A stretch of 64,000 bases of DNA, taken from positions 70,545,275 through 70,609,274 of the forward strand of contig OY754331.1 in the NCBI GenBank assembly GCA_963573305.1. The letters run 5' to 3'. The number at the start of each line of letters is the position of its first letter. Position 1 is the first letter of the stretch. The notes below the pieces were generated by a model. That model saw nothing but the letters and a program-made list of their open reading frames with translations, ran no database searches and was not told the DNA's origin. Shown in pieces: positions 43,481 to 56,049 of this stretch. Source of the stretch: Pyrrhosoma nymphula (lineage: Eukaryota; Arthropoda; Insecta; Odonata; Coenagrionidae). A program made the position numbers and the translations under genes.

Positions 43481-43716
43481 GTATATAGATGGCCTCTGAT
43501 TAAACCGCTTTATAAACAAAATTTCTTTCACCAATATTCTTATATTCTCCTTGTTTAATATGAGTCGGCGAGTGCAGCGATTACGGAGGGTTAAAGTTTC
43601 AAAGTCTAATAGCACCCTTATGCTTTTTGATCCTGGTTTTGACTGCCCTCCCCTATGTAACATCGATTGCACGCAACGCAAGTAACCAGGTACACACCTT
43701 CACTTTCCAGAAGTAT
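43481..43716 (-). pseudogene. GIY-YIG endonuclease domain of a Penelope-like element (broken)
   Basis: From about 43716 the minus strand reads LESEGVYLVTCVACNRCYIG then EGSQNQDQKA before a stop. It has the GVY motif, the Cys-x2-Cys pair and the YIGE motif that define the Penelope GIY-YIG domain. After a frame change it continues as RVLLDFETLTLRN and then ENIRILVKEILFIKRFN, matching the family's (R)E-A-x-x-I-x-x-x-x-x-N region with the metal-binding Glu (E of KEILFI). At least one frameshift and one stop make it dead. The minus frame 43337-43681 is a composite that joins this relic to the G-rich tail. Confidence 0.65.
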
Positions 43717-46560
43717 ACTTTTTTGGCGTATACTAGAAAGTCTCGTACCATTATCTTCGGTTGAATTAAGTTATTTTGCCGCATTAATTTTAGGAATTGC
43801 GCGATCCTGTCGGTAATTGGTAATTCTGCTCTCTTTTTTACTTTTTAATTTTGATTGCAATGTTTCGCCTCTTTACCTTGTTGTCACTTCCTTATTTATT
43901 TTTTAATATTCCTCTCAACGTCACTTCTGTTTTATCCATTGCTTAGCAGTGCTGCACGTAGTTTTGCAAGTTCTTCCGGTCGATTCTCATTACCCGTCAA
44001 AAGTAAAGATCGGTGGATTATAGACCGAAGAACGTCGCTGATTTTCGTGATGATGAGATTTTTCAAGTAAAAATTTACGTATCTGTGTTGAATAGTTTCT
44101 TGAATATGGTGTGCCCCAACCTGCTATCGTCTCTCTTGCTCATTAAAATACCAAGGAATGGGAATTTGCCATCCTGCTCCATTTCCGTTCACATATCCCG
44201 AAAGTTTTATTTTAATCACTCTTTAATGATTTTCTTGTTTATGGTGGATATTTAGAACTACAGTATTTTGTAAACTAATGAAAAAATCAATAATTTCATT
44301 TTATTGAAGTCGTTAACCCTCAAACCCAACATCCAGAGGCGCATCATAATTTTGCCAGTGCGAAAATGGCTCCTAAATAAAAAATGGGTCAATGTGGTAC
44401 GGGTGAAAATATTATAGCTTGAGTCAAAAGTGGAGTATTTATTTTAAATAGTTATATTTATTATTGCCTCCGTAAGAGTAAATTTTCAGATTACCGAGTT
44501 TAGTGGCAAAATGAACTCTTACCATGCTCTCGAACAAAGTCACCCATATTAGAGAAACAGTTCCTGAGACTAAAAAATATGTTTCATGTGTCCGAGGGCG
44601 GACCGCCGGACCATACATCTAATCAAGCAAAACTTCTCCCAACCCCTGGGAAATGTATGCATAACCCACGCTGATTATGAATTAATTGAAGACAACCAGC
44701 ATGGGCACCAGGGCACCTTAAGTTCAAGATCCACTGGTTATAAAGAGCAAACTACTTGCAATAGCACTACAGTAAATGTAACGTGGTATTATTTAGAGAT
44801 TGCAATTACCGATTAATATTTATGAAGGGCAAATTTTACGGCCAAATTCAGTTATCAACCTCACCAATTTTTGATGATTTTGCGTATATAATATCAAATT
44901 ATGAGCATTTAAATAAGTGAAACTATTAAAAAATATAGTACATATTTCGTATAGTCCAATACACTCCGATGAAACCAGAAGTTTGGCATGGAAGGATATG
45001 CCCCGTTACAAAGTGAAGCTACATTGTACGACATTTATTCTTTTAGAGAGCGATATTTGTTTGGCCTCTGACGACGAGGTCTACACGAAGATATTATCCA
45101 GAGATTTTCACCTATTTTAGACAGAATATTGAGGTACCCTGGTATCACAAAAATTTGAAAGCGCTCCCAACTGTAGACAAATCCTCCACACAAGGGCACA
45201 CAACGCAAATTTAAGCATGGAAATACAAGTATGTATTACGGAGAGACGACAAATCATTGCCAGCATCGTAACAATGTTTTCCAAAGCAATCGATGTATGT
45301 GCATGCACGCCGAAAAGAAAAATAAATTATTGAAAGAGCCAAATATTTTTCAATAACACGTCTCTGTTGATTTAAACCCAAATTAGCCAATTTTGTGACA
45401 ATTTTGATCAATTATAATTGAAATAGAGTTGAATGATAAATGAAAGAGTGAAAATAAGCTTTTCAGCTAAATATACGGTTTGTTCACGAAAACAGCGAGA
45501 CCTAACGATCAACTCGAAACAGCAAATTTGGCTAATTACGTTAATAAACTTGAAATGACATTTGCTGAGCCAATACTCATTATTATTTTAGAAAAACACG
45601 TCACGCGTCACATCATCAAGTTCATCATTTCACCAGAATTTGATTCTCGATTGATCACATAATCACATAATGTGTACCTACACGTGAATAAATTGCAAGC
45701 ATAATTTTCTGTAAAATTTCATATTCAATCAAATGTATTTACAAACTAGTCCAACAGTAACATTTGAAAAAAAGGTGTATTGCCCCGCAAAACATGGCCG
45801 GTAGATGGGAAAGGTTCAAATGTGCTTCAAAATAAATGAGCAGGCATTTGCTTTGACAAAAAGGAGCTAAGCAAATTACTACTCCATTTCAAGACTTCAA
45901 AATGCTTCTTCTACTCCACAGTTTAGTGACGCTAGCACGTTGATGTGGCGTAAGATGGTGTGAAAGGGATAAATTTGTACCCGCTGATTGCACCATGATC
46001 AACACTTATTCGCATAATATAGCGTCATAATACTATCTCTAGTATGTTTTCCGCAACTTTGACATTAACTTTAGAGCTTAAGAGGCGGGGAAATTTCAGC
46101 TGTATTAGCACCGTAAGTTAGAAAGTTTTTCACATAATCTTGAAAATCTCTAAGCCACTGTCTTAAGCTCTACTTGGTGGAATTCTTTCTATATGTATTT
46201 TTTAAAAAGTACTTTGCAATTCCACAGTTTAATTGCAAAAATTTGAAATTTTACTGTTACGAAATTATTAATTAAAAGAAATATGTAACTCTATCACGAA
46301 ACCGGTCGTTTAAAAAAATAAAGCTATGGTATTGACAAGTACGTTTTCATTGTTACGAGAAATAACGAGACATTTTAGGCCTACATAGCGGGATTTCTTT
46401 TAGTAGTTTGGCCCCCTAACTGATAATTACTCTTAGGCTAGGCAAGTAAAGGTCACAAAAACACTTAGGCAAGAAAGACATACCCCGAGTTCATCCTTTA
46501 TCATAGATAAACATCAATAAGGCAAAATAACTTGAGCATAATACAAACCACCAAAAATAA
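43717..46560. other. Long intergenic stretch, nothing recognised
   Basis: No gene or transposon was identified in about 2.8 kb; frames up to 80 codons lack domains. Confidence 0.45.
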
Positions 46561-47450
46561 CGGGCATAAAAAAACCGATACAGAGACATCCATCCCAACC
46601 CGAAGCTCGCGAAGTTAGACCTCAAAAACCCTCTTTAAAACGGAAATGGGCCGCTCATTTCGGAAAGGGGAAAAAATTACAGCCGGAGATATAGAACAAT
46701 CAAAATTCAGTGCGCTCACGAATTTTAATGGCTTTGGCCTTTATTTCCGCCTTTCTGTCGCCGGCTGTAATTGAATTTGCGCATTATTACGGAGTAGAGA
46801 GGGTGGGGAAGTGAGGGTAGAGAAAGAGAGGGGGAGAGAGGATGGAATGGAAGGGTAGAGGATTGCCCCACTAAAGCCACGAGGGCTTAAAAAGGACGAA
46901 AGGGCTCTTTTACGAGGGCGAAGTCGAGGCGAAGGATTTTCTTCGCACCTACGGAGAAGGAGTGCCTCTTCTCCTCGGAATTCTCCCGACTCGTCTTCCA
47001 CTATCACTCATCAACTCTGCCTCCACCACATACACTAGATCTCCAGCCTACAGGAATGTTTATGAAGCTCCATGAGTTTGTAGCTAAACGAAGTCATGCC
47101 ATAGAGCAACGAGGAGGTGCACCGCTTAGAAAATTTTACGCAATGTTGCGACAATAGTTATTCCGCAAGATATTTTCATCGGAAGGGATATAATACAGAT
47201 TTAGGTGTGATGTGGCAGAACCGCTCCATAACGTAAGAAACAAAACACTTGCAGTTTTTCACTAATAAAAGATCCAAACCGACTAGTTTCGATGCTGCTG
47301 CATGAATTTTTGAGAATACCGGGACAAGCCGCGGCCTTACCTTAGGTGAGTCACCCCTCCGTAAAAATAATATCGTGGATAGTTCCGGTGCCCTCAAAAT
47401 TCGCCAGAAGAGCGAATTCCTCGTTGTGCACGATGTTTGGCTTTAACCTC
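46561..47450. other. Patch with purine-rich tract and higher G+C
   Basis: 46797-46862 is an almost pure purine tract (GAGAGGGTGGGGAAGTGAGG and similar). The minus frame 46741-47007 crosses it and is low-complexity. A CpG-richer zone follows to about 47450. No gene was assigned. Confidence 0.35.
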
Positions 47451-47544
47451 GCGGACTGTGGCGCTAAGCGCACGCTTTGGACTGCTTATGTCACACCATA
47501 TGTCCGGTAGCGCTGAACAATTTGTTCCTTTAAAGCTCTCAAAA

Positions 47545-47650
47545 ATCCACAGGGAAGGAGGATGCCTCGGTCGCTTAATTAATTAAAACACTCGGCGCGA
47601 TATCGAGGGATCAGAGTTCGAGTCCCGGTCAATGCGGTAGTAGTTATTTC
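47545..47650 (+). mobile_element. tRNA-derived SINE
   Basis: TCGCTTAATTAATTAAAACA (A-box-like region) and, at tRNA spacing, CAGAGTTCGAGTCCCGG (B box and T arm) are followed by a non-tRNA tail. The acceptor stem does not close. Confidence 0.5.
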
Positions 47651-48480
47651 TTTAAATTGAAAACCTTGAATATCTATGTACTTACCACCGAGTGTTATTA
47701 ATATTAATATTTTGTCTTTTTCACCAATCGGCATGAATATCCCCAGTCGGATTGATACTGAGAATAAAAATGTCTTTATTTTCGAGTTAGAACTATAAAT
47801 ATTCATATATGTGACGTTTTATATTGTCAGTTCAGTTCAACAAATTCACAATGGTACCTTTGTTCTATAATGATATCGAGAATATTCGTGTACTTGAAGC
47901 AGAGTGCTATAATTACCACTATTTTTTTCTCATTATCTTGCATTGAAACTGAGTAGGTATACTGTACCATCATTCCAAGCCGGAAATGTGAACACTTAAT
48001 TATTTGATATATTACGTTTTTGTATACTAATAAGGTCAAATTTCTTTTAAAATTGAAATCATGAATAATTGTATACCTAAAGCTTACATTGAATTTAAAG
48101 TCTAAAAGGCCAACATGACAATAAACGTTTATTTATAAAAAAATGCGAGTGATTTATCTTCCGGAACTTCGCACTTACTACATCATCTTCATATTCAGCA
48201 GGAATTCGACAAACAATGCATCATTGAAACGATAGTTGCGAGAATACAGAAATAGTTTAAGAAGACAACTAGAAAGCTATAATGCATAATAATTGTGAAG
48301 ACAAGTCCTACGTAGCGAAATAAATCACCGCAATTCTCCTGACGTTCAAACTGCATCGCAACGCCCAAACTGAATCCACCTTTCCCCTTCATCAACGGAG
48401 ACGACCGCGCCTCGATCGTAAGACTCGAGAACACGCCCGCACGTCAGAGGATTAATTCCGCAGGAGAGAGCTCCCGAATC
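47651..48480. other. AT-rich intergenic DNA, nothing recognised
   Basis: No feature was identified. Confidence 0.5.
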
Positions 48481-48524
48481 ATTCTCTTAAACCTTAATCA
48501 TATGTAGGTACCACTCGTTCCCTT

Positions 48525-48745
48525 GCGGTCTTGGAGGGGGGTCTGAGAAGGGGTGCGGGAGGGGTAGGGGAGGGGGGGGCACGTACCTGCTCACCCCTCT
48601 TCCGAGGAAGACAATCAAATTTGCAAGTTGTGCTTGGGCCGATCGTAAAAAAAAGAGGAGGAGGAAGGTACATCCATACAACACTACCAAACCCTCTCCC
48701 CCCACCCCCTCCCACATCGAACCCCCAACCCCAAACAGCTATTCT
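48525..48745. other. G-run tract followed by C-run tract
   Basis: Plus-strand G-runs (48533-48580: seven blocks of three or more G) are mirrored by C-runs at 48690-48740 (CCCCCCACCCCCTCCCAC). Both strands could form G-quadruplexes and the two tracts could partly pair. The overlapping frames here (48487-48853) are low-complexity. Confidence 0.5.
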
Positions 48746-49200
48746 GCACGTGTAGCGGAAGGAAGTAAGACTGGAGTGTATGGGCTGGAGAATGCGCAGG
48801 AAGGGAGGTTTGATGGCTGAGGAAGAATACGCGGTTAGCCACGATAGATCCATATCAAATAAAAGCTCGCCACAATTCTCATCTTAATGCATACATATAT
48901 AATCCGCAGTGGATTGGGGCAAGTTAGGGAAGATTACCTACTCCTTTGCGATTGCATTAGCTACATTTCTTTTTTTCAAGGTTAAAAGTACCTCAGTTGG
49001 TTATCGTAGATACCATAAAGTTATTTCGCTAAATCGTGAGGAAATCAGGTGAAACAAGAGTATGCAGAGAGGCTTGATAAATTAATATCATTAACTATTC
49101 AACCTTAAATGGTTGATTGCAGCTCTCGACTCATCATTGATCTCTGATAATCCTTTACGCCTTAATAGATCTTCTGTTTCTTGACCCGTAACATTCACAT
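48746..49200. other. Intergenic DNA, nothing recognised
   Basis: No feature was identified. Confidence 0.45.
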
Positions 49201-49440
49201 TACGAAATACCGGGAAAGTCACCCCCAGCGTGCGTGGAACGGGGTGATTCCACACCAGGCATGCAACACTCGTCCCAGTTCAACGTAGAACCAGCAAGTT
49301 CCCTTGGCTACTGGGCGCGAACCAAAAGCAGTCAGGGGGACAATGCGCAGCCAAACGAGAAACCAGTCGAGTTCCACGTTGTCGAATGTGACAGCATGCA
49401 ATACCAGGGTTCAGATCATACCGCGGACTAGTACTACTAA
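49201..49440. other. CpG-richer segment open on both strands
   Basis: The segment is less AT-rich than its flanks and open on both strands (plus 49234-49431, minus 49219-49401). The minus frame begins with TTG, not ATG, and is Trp/Cys-rich (VARIANTS such as WFYVELGRVLHAWCGITPFH). I cannot assign it. It could be part of an unknown repeat or a host exon. Confidence 0.25.
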
Positions 49441-51055
49441 TATTATTATTTCATTACACTACGAGATACAACTCATGCAGAAAACAAAATCATTAGGGGT
49501 ATCCCAAGCGGGGATTAATCTGGCTAACGTTTGAGTGAATGATCACATAAATAGTAAAAATTGATAAAATCATTGGTTAATATCTTCTCCAATGAGACGA
49601 GTACTCCTTAGGTATTTGTAAAGCATACTTTGACGATTACGTCCCTCGCAAGCCAATACCATAGCGTAGGTCTTGCGAAAATGTGCCAATGAAATTTTTA
49701 CTAGTTATAATCCGCTTTAGAAAATTTCTGCGGATCTAACAGTAGGACAAAAAGTTAGGTACAGAAGCTGTTGTTCTTCAAAATTTGGACATTTTAGGTC
49801 CTGAAACTCATACCCGAATTCCAAATAAAAAGTGAAAATAAACGAATTTTGGCCCGCTTATATTTTCAATTACAACCTACTGAGAGAAGGATGTGAAGTT
49901 GGCGATGGAACTGGAAGAAGATAAGCAAAAGGCGTGGAAGACGGTGAGAGTCGCAACGTGGATGGTTAGAAAGTAGGTTTCCGTGTGGGTTGTTTATCCA
50001 CGGAGCTTTAATCGAGTTGGTTCCACCGCTCTCCGGAGCCATTTCGAATCCTTCCCTCTCCCCGACCCTCGAGGGTTTACCTGCACAACTCTTTCCCGCC
50101 ATTCTCCTCTCCTCTAAATTCTCATGAGGGGAATCTTCGGCGGATACCCATGGGCAAGGACACCCTACGACGCCGAGGAGCCACTCCTCAGCCCCAGACC
50201 CCCACTCCCTCTCCGTTCAAGTGGTTGTTTTTCTACTCTTGGAACATCGTCCTCGGGAAGGTCAATGGGATGCTCCCAATGGATTTTTGAGGACACACAG
50301 AAGGGAATTGGGAGGCTGAGTGGTCTGATCTCGCGGCTAGATGGCTTCGACTGACCCCGAGATGACCAAGCGAGAGTAAAAACTTTCACCTCACACCTAC
50401 TCCCGAAAATTCACCTCCATAAGGATCTTGAAAGAAGAGAGAGAGGAATGACAACACTACTCTTACGCGTTAAACTAATAATTCAGCGTGGAATTGCAGA
50501 GTTATGAAGTGGAATTGTCTTTAATGTCATTCTGACAATGTGTCACCAGGACAGAAACGACGACGCAACGTTTGCAAGGTTATCCATACCGGCACTATAA
50601 AATAGTGACCGACGACGCAATTGGAATAAATGTAGTCTCATTCAATCGGGTAAACAAATATTATGCGAGTATGACATTGACTTGGCCTCATGCATGCGCT
50701 AAGCGCGAGTGGGGACACGACGAACGGCAACCATTTTGGTCGTGGGTGAAAACTTCTGCGTCATACATCAGACGACTTCGATATGATAGCGTGCTAATTT
50801 TTTGTCAAACAATAGATTTACTTTTGATATATTTTGTTAAGCAGAAACACTAACGCCGTACAAATATTAATGAAGAGAAATATAAAATACTAAGGGAAAT
50901 TTAATGTTAAATTTCAGATGTCCGACAATACTCAATGAAAAGACCATGGTAAATTAAGAACAACACATATCATCATCCAATTAGCCATCCATTAGTACCA
51001 CCTCTATACTCATAGTAGAACGGATGAGACGTACTTGGGAACTTCGGGATTTTAG
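49441..51055. other. Intergenic DNA with GC-richer patch at 49860-50420
   Basis: No gene was recognised. Several frames of 70-93 codons overlap on both strands at 49866-50853 without domains. Confidence 0.35.
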
Positions 51056-51059
51056 TTCT

Positions 51060-51160
51060 CACTGATCGGCCAGGGGAGTGGTGCAGGGTTTGATCTCCAT
51101 TTGGGACGAATATTCCATGCCTGAGGTGAAATCACTCTGTACCACACATCCTAGATGTAG
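51060..51160 (+). mobile_element. Possible SINE fragment
   Basis: GTGGTGCAGGGTTTGATCTCC contains a B-box-like word (GGGTTTGATCTCC), followed by GGGACGAATATTCCATGCCT, which is similar in layout to the region after the B box at 56930-57058. The A box is not clear. Confidence 0.3.
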
Positions 51161-53497
51161 CTAGCACAGTACCTCGTAGACGTAGGTCATAACATGCTAT
51201 ATATTGCGAAGAGTACCCCTCTCATGATGGCAGGATAATTTAACAGCTCATCTCTCCACACATTAGGATTTAGAGATATGTGACTAGCTGAAATAACCCT
51301 GTATTAGATTCATCTTTTCAAAAGCCAATTAAGAAAACTCCCACTATCGCCTATAGTGAAGAAGTAGACGAAATTATATGCTCCACGCATTGTTCGAGAT
51401 AAAGGTATGGCTAATACCGAGTTAAACATCAATCTTATTTTTAAAACAATTACCTCGGATATATTAAATGGAAAAATTATACTGAGTTTTTACATAGAAA
51501 CAAAAAAAACAAGAAATCGATGAATTTATTAAGAAAATGTAAAATATTACCATTTTTCTCAGAGCTCATAAAAGCTGCAAACAATCCTTTTAAAAATATG
51601 CATGGCTATTCAAATTAACCTCAAAATTCAAAGAAACAGAAAAAAATTATGAGTCTTTCATGTAAGTACCACCGCTCATCTAGCGGAAATACGTCTACAT
51701 GTAACTGTACGTCTTATGAAGGAAACGTTCTGAAAGTTGCCAACGAATGCAAAATTACAGTACCTTTCCGAGAAATAGATGCGCTGCTGATTTTTTGTTA
51801 GTTAAGTGGATAGACATCGGAAGTGGTAATAGAATGGACGTGAAGATGCTTCCTGGCATGATGAACGAGCTGTACAAAAACTATGCTCTGACGAAGAATG
51901 AAATTTGTTTAACACCGCACTGAAATTCCCTCGCACGCTTTTTTCTGAATTATAATTTATCGGTCATTTTCGTTTAGCAAAATTAACTCACTTTAACCAG
52001 AAAAATTGGTTTTATTGGTGAAAATACATAATACTTTGCCCATCGGCGTGCGAATTGAGCAAAGAGAAGTTGTGGGGCAGTTTCCTTTCTCCATGTGCCC
52101 TACATGTAGGGTAAGGCAGGAGTTAAATTTGTACCTCGATCTCCCCAGCCACAGATGTGTTGGATCATTCGCCATGATTATTGAATTTTTTTCCCGGTCA
52201 CGGACGGAAAGAGACCTCAGTTATTTCAAACAACATAATTCCTTTGTCCCTTAAGCCTTTGATCCTCACGCTACCACAGGCCGTGCTTTAATGACAAAAA
52301 CGCATTTACCTGCTCGTCGACAAAAAAAATTGGTGGAGCATTTTGAAACACAAATAATCTGGAAGGCCGCAAGATACGTAACGTTACAAATTATATTACC
52401 ACAGTTTTAATTACTGTATGAGGAACAAAGTCTCTCTGAAGCCAAACAATGACTCAAAGCAGAGTAATGGAGCTGGCATATTGACGTAATATCCGAGTTA
52501 TTCTTCGTACATTTACTCTGACCAACGTTTTCTGACCGATTTCGTACTGTGAAAAAAATTCGTTTCATCTCCTTATAAGTATCCACTTAAAGTCTCGTAT
52601 CGTGTCCTTTGCTTCCTTTGCGAGGGAAAATAAAACGCCAAAGTTATCTGCTCTCATATTTTTTTCTGAGTAAACAAAGAGAAAAAAAATGGAAGTGGAC
52701 TCTAGGTCAAGTGCCAAGACATTGTCAAGTGCCAAGCCTGTGATCTCCATTGCCGCCTCTCAGATACATGGACTCTTTATCCTGCACATTTGGAATAATC
52801 TAAAAAGCTAAAAAGGCCGATACTGAACTCAATTGGTCAATATAAATAACGAAAACACACAAAGGAAACCATCTCATGCACGTGCAAAACACAATAAAAC
52901 AAACAGAGTGCTAGTATTAGAGTATAAAATGCAATTTCATATGGAATTTCTTATGAATAAATTTATCAAAAGTCTGTGATTCGCTTGGAATGATAACTTC
53001 TCCAAAACCTGAACAGTTAAACGTGTACTTAATAGTTAAGGCAAAATGAACAACAGCTATGTAATAAATTTTGGAAAACGATTTCGATCATTACAAAAAT
53101 TTAGGCTTAATCTAGTAGATTTTGCATTCACACAACCTCATCAGTTAGAACCTTGCTAGCAAGATTTTTTTTGCTCCCAGACGATTCCGGTGGAACGTAT
53201 GCCCCTGAAATCCCGATAAGCCATTGGAATGTAATCAGGTTATTCAGGGGCCGAACCACCAGAACTTCATAGAATCGGGGAATCTAAACATCAGACTATA
53301 ACGCACCACTCACCATAGCCAAACGTTTGTACGCATGCAAATTTATCCAGAAAAATTGACTTTATACGGACGAAAAACATGCGAATTGATTTCATGCGTA
53401 AAATTCGTTAACATCAGAGTTATACGCTTTCCACAAGAAAATTACGAAATATAATTACATGAGGCTAGTCCCGCAGTCCTTAGAATCAAAATACGGA
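51161..53497. other. Long intergenic stretch, nothing recognised
   Basis: No gene was recognised. A 13-base word (GTCAAGTGCCAAG) is directly repeated near 52707 and 52725. The plus frame 52006-52254 has no domain. Confidence 0.45.
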
Positions 53498-53537
53498 GAG
53501 CCTATTCTAATGAAAACTATTTCATTAGAATAGGCTC
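53498..53537. repeat. Perfect hairpin, 18-bp stem and 4-base loop
   Basis: GAGCCTATTCTAATGAAA (53498-53515), loop ACTA, exact reverse complement (53520-53537), followed by TTTT. Same geometry as 33342-33381 but unrelated sequence. Confidence 0.85.
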
Positions 53538-54100
53538 TTTTCTAACAAAAACCAAGGAAACGTGTGTGTCTCATTTACTACAGTTTCTAGTGTATGGTTA
53601 ATAATTGGAAAAAATTAAAACATAAAAGACATTTCACTCATATAAAGAATTTTAATTATTTTGAAGGACTAAAGTTGTCTAAATATTATTTGATTGGCAT
53701 GGAAATCCGACATTATCTATTTTACTGTCGAATAAGAGCGCACAAAAATTAATCCAGGCTGGAACACCAGATGCGTGAAGTTTTATCTTAGCAAATAATT
53801 TTATCTTACTACTCCGGGCACAGTTATAGTAAGTAAGATTCATGTCTATGTAATTTTAATTTTTTTAAGAATAATTTTCAGTGTTCATCATAACAGAGTG
53901 ATACGTGAAAAAAACAAGGGTTTAAAAAATGATTATTCCCCACCAAAAACATTCCTGGCTCTCACAGGAAGGCAATCATAAGGCTGGGACGCTGTAGTTT
54001 GGGTATCAAGGGAGCAAACACATTGATGCGCCTGGGTGGATCAACCTCTTGAGCCTTGAGGCACGTACACGACAAATGGAAACGTACAACTACTTAAAGC
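53538..54100. other. AT-rich intergenic DNA, nothing recognised
   Basis: No feature was identified. Confidence 0.5.
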
Positions 54101-54640
54101 GATAACTCAATCCGACACATGCCTCGCGCAAGCACTGCGGTGGTTGCACTCAGCTTAGCTCGCACTTTGAGCGAGCCCACCAAAGGTAGAGCCTGCCAAA
54201 AAATAAGAAAGAAAAAATTAAAGAAAACAAAGGAAGGAAGGAAGGGGACTGAACGCACGACTGCTCACCCTCCTCCCCCCCGGATGACGCCTCTCAGGGG
54301 GCGTGACAAGCACACATCCCCACCCATCTACCGAATGACACGGGTGAATGCTGATAGCGATGCTCACGTCCGTCTTCTCACACCGACGCCGAGGCGTCAC
54401 ACCGAAATTGGACGGACACCTGAGGGCTCTGATCCCGCCAAGGGAAGCGACGCGCCGGGCGGGCAATTAGAAAGGTCGTGTGCCACAACGTCGAATGTTG
54501 TACTCGGGGACGCGTCGCTGCGCCGAACACGCGCACCAGGGTGGAATGGGGGAGGAAAGTGATCGTTACTCTCGCTTCGCGGAAATATTCACCACCATCC
54601 GACGGCATTGAGACGAGCGAAATGGCATCTATATGAAGGA
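54101..54640. other. CpG-rich island-like segment with a 147-codon frame
   Basis: The segment is strongly CpG-rich against AT-rich flanks. A plus frame from an ATG at 54119 runs 147 codons. It has a basic low-complexity stretch (residues about 28-45, KKLKKTKEGRKG) and no recognised domain, and minus frames overlap it (54218-54466, 54378-54653). The frames may be a by-product of composition, since stops are AT-rich codons. A host exon or regulatory island remains possible. Confidence 0.3.
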
Positions 54641-54780
54641 GTTCCTCCCTCAAGTATCACTGAATGCATTTCGTTTAATTACTAATTCATTCGTAAAGTC
54701 ATTCCCTCGATACCAATGTTGTCTGTCGATAGAAATCCATTATTTCATTACCAACGTGTACCCTAACCATCACATTTATG

Positions 54781-54898
54781 GCATGATTGCTTCAGTGCCA
54801 GCAGGAAGAAAGAAATCTACCCTTCCTATCATATGAACGGCATAACCTTTTCAGTGTCAGCAGAAAAACAGAAACCTACCCTTCCCATTCGCATGAAT
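54781..54898 (+). repeat. Two-copy tandem duplication, 59-bp unit
   Basis: GCAT...TTCAGTGCCAGCAG at 54781 recurs as GCAT...TTCAGTGTCAGCAG at 54840. Both units contain CTACCCTTCC and end ATGAA. Diverged, so not recent. Confidence 0.75.
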
Positions 54899-56049
54899 TA
54901 TTAAGGGCTGATATTATTTGAATTATATTGCTAAAATAAATTATTTTAAGTGGGTACTGCAAGGCATTATAATGTAGCCCCTTTAAAGGAATTCACATTT
55001 TTCTGGAAATAGTGATGGAAACATATTTGGCAAAAAAATTGGTTTCTTTTCAAGTAACTTACCAGCTCTCAGAAGACAAAAAAGTAATTTATATCTTTTG
55101 AAAGGCTTATTTTCATGGTGCAAGATATATTGTAAGATTATTTGACTTCCAGTAGTGCTTGAATCTCCATAAAAATGGCGCAAAAATATTTTCTGGAATT
55201 CCATATCAAATACATATCTTCACTTGAATTACTAATGAAAAACACCATTGATACCGCGAAAATCTTTGTATTAATAATATATATCACGCCATAGATGATC
55301 TTATGCTGCAATGCCAACCTTATTTACCTCATAGTTAAGTAAACCAGACTACTTATCCGAGGAAATTTTGCTTAATCGGTTTCTATCACATTTTCCAAAT
55401 TGCCTGACACCTGTACTACAAAATCCTACCTGCTGATTTACGGATTGGCCAACACATACAAAACAATGAGTACTTTCAATATCGCTGCTTGCTACGCTTA
55501 ACGTGACCCCTTTAGAATTATTTCTATACAGCAAAACTATACAATGACTACGGTTTTTGTATTATCTAATGGCTTACACGACAAAATACAAGGATGTATC
55601 AAAAGGATGCAGGAAAAAATGCCTCAAGATTGGCAATTTAATTTTTTTTATTGATAAGCTATAATCTAATCCCAAAATGTTCTTGTTATTATAAAAGCTC
55701 ATGCTCTCAACCTCACCTCTCGGTTTTGACGTGGGTGTAAAAACTTTGATCAGCGATTGACTGATCTTTCAGATTCTCCGGTCCCAAGTTTCGACGAATC
55801 TAATTGAACGAATCTTAGGTATACTATATTCAAAATCAAGGGTTAAGATATGATCAAAACAGCCGATGACATTGCCCATTGGAAACTGATAACATAAATG
55901 CACACACAGTCATCAAGCCATTCCCTTTTGGGGTAGGCAAAGTAAAAGAACTATGCACTACTATTAGACCAATGAAACTTACTCCGTTTTAATAATTTCC
56001 TTCATAATGCATATTTCCCCCCTACCCTTGCATACCACATTTGCGTCTA
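54899..56049. other. AT-rich intergenic DNA, nothing recognised
   Basis: No feature was identified. Confidence 0.5.

Larger units (their letters stand above)
43260..43716 (-). mobile_element. Penelope-like element fragment, second lineage
   Basis: Reading the minus strand from 43716: a GIY-YIG endonuclease relic, then a 3' region that includes a G-rich (plus-strand) tract, then a hammerhead-like tail at 43281-43320. The protein is of a different type from the copy at 7690, so two PLE lineages are present. The 5' part is missing. Confidence 0.65.

Noticed and set aside
43337..43681. 114-codon minus-strand frame taken as one protein
   Set aside because: Its first half is a frameshifted Penelope relic and its second half is translated G-rich tail; it is not a single gene.
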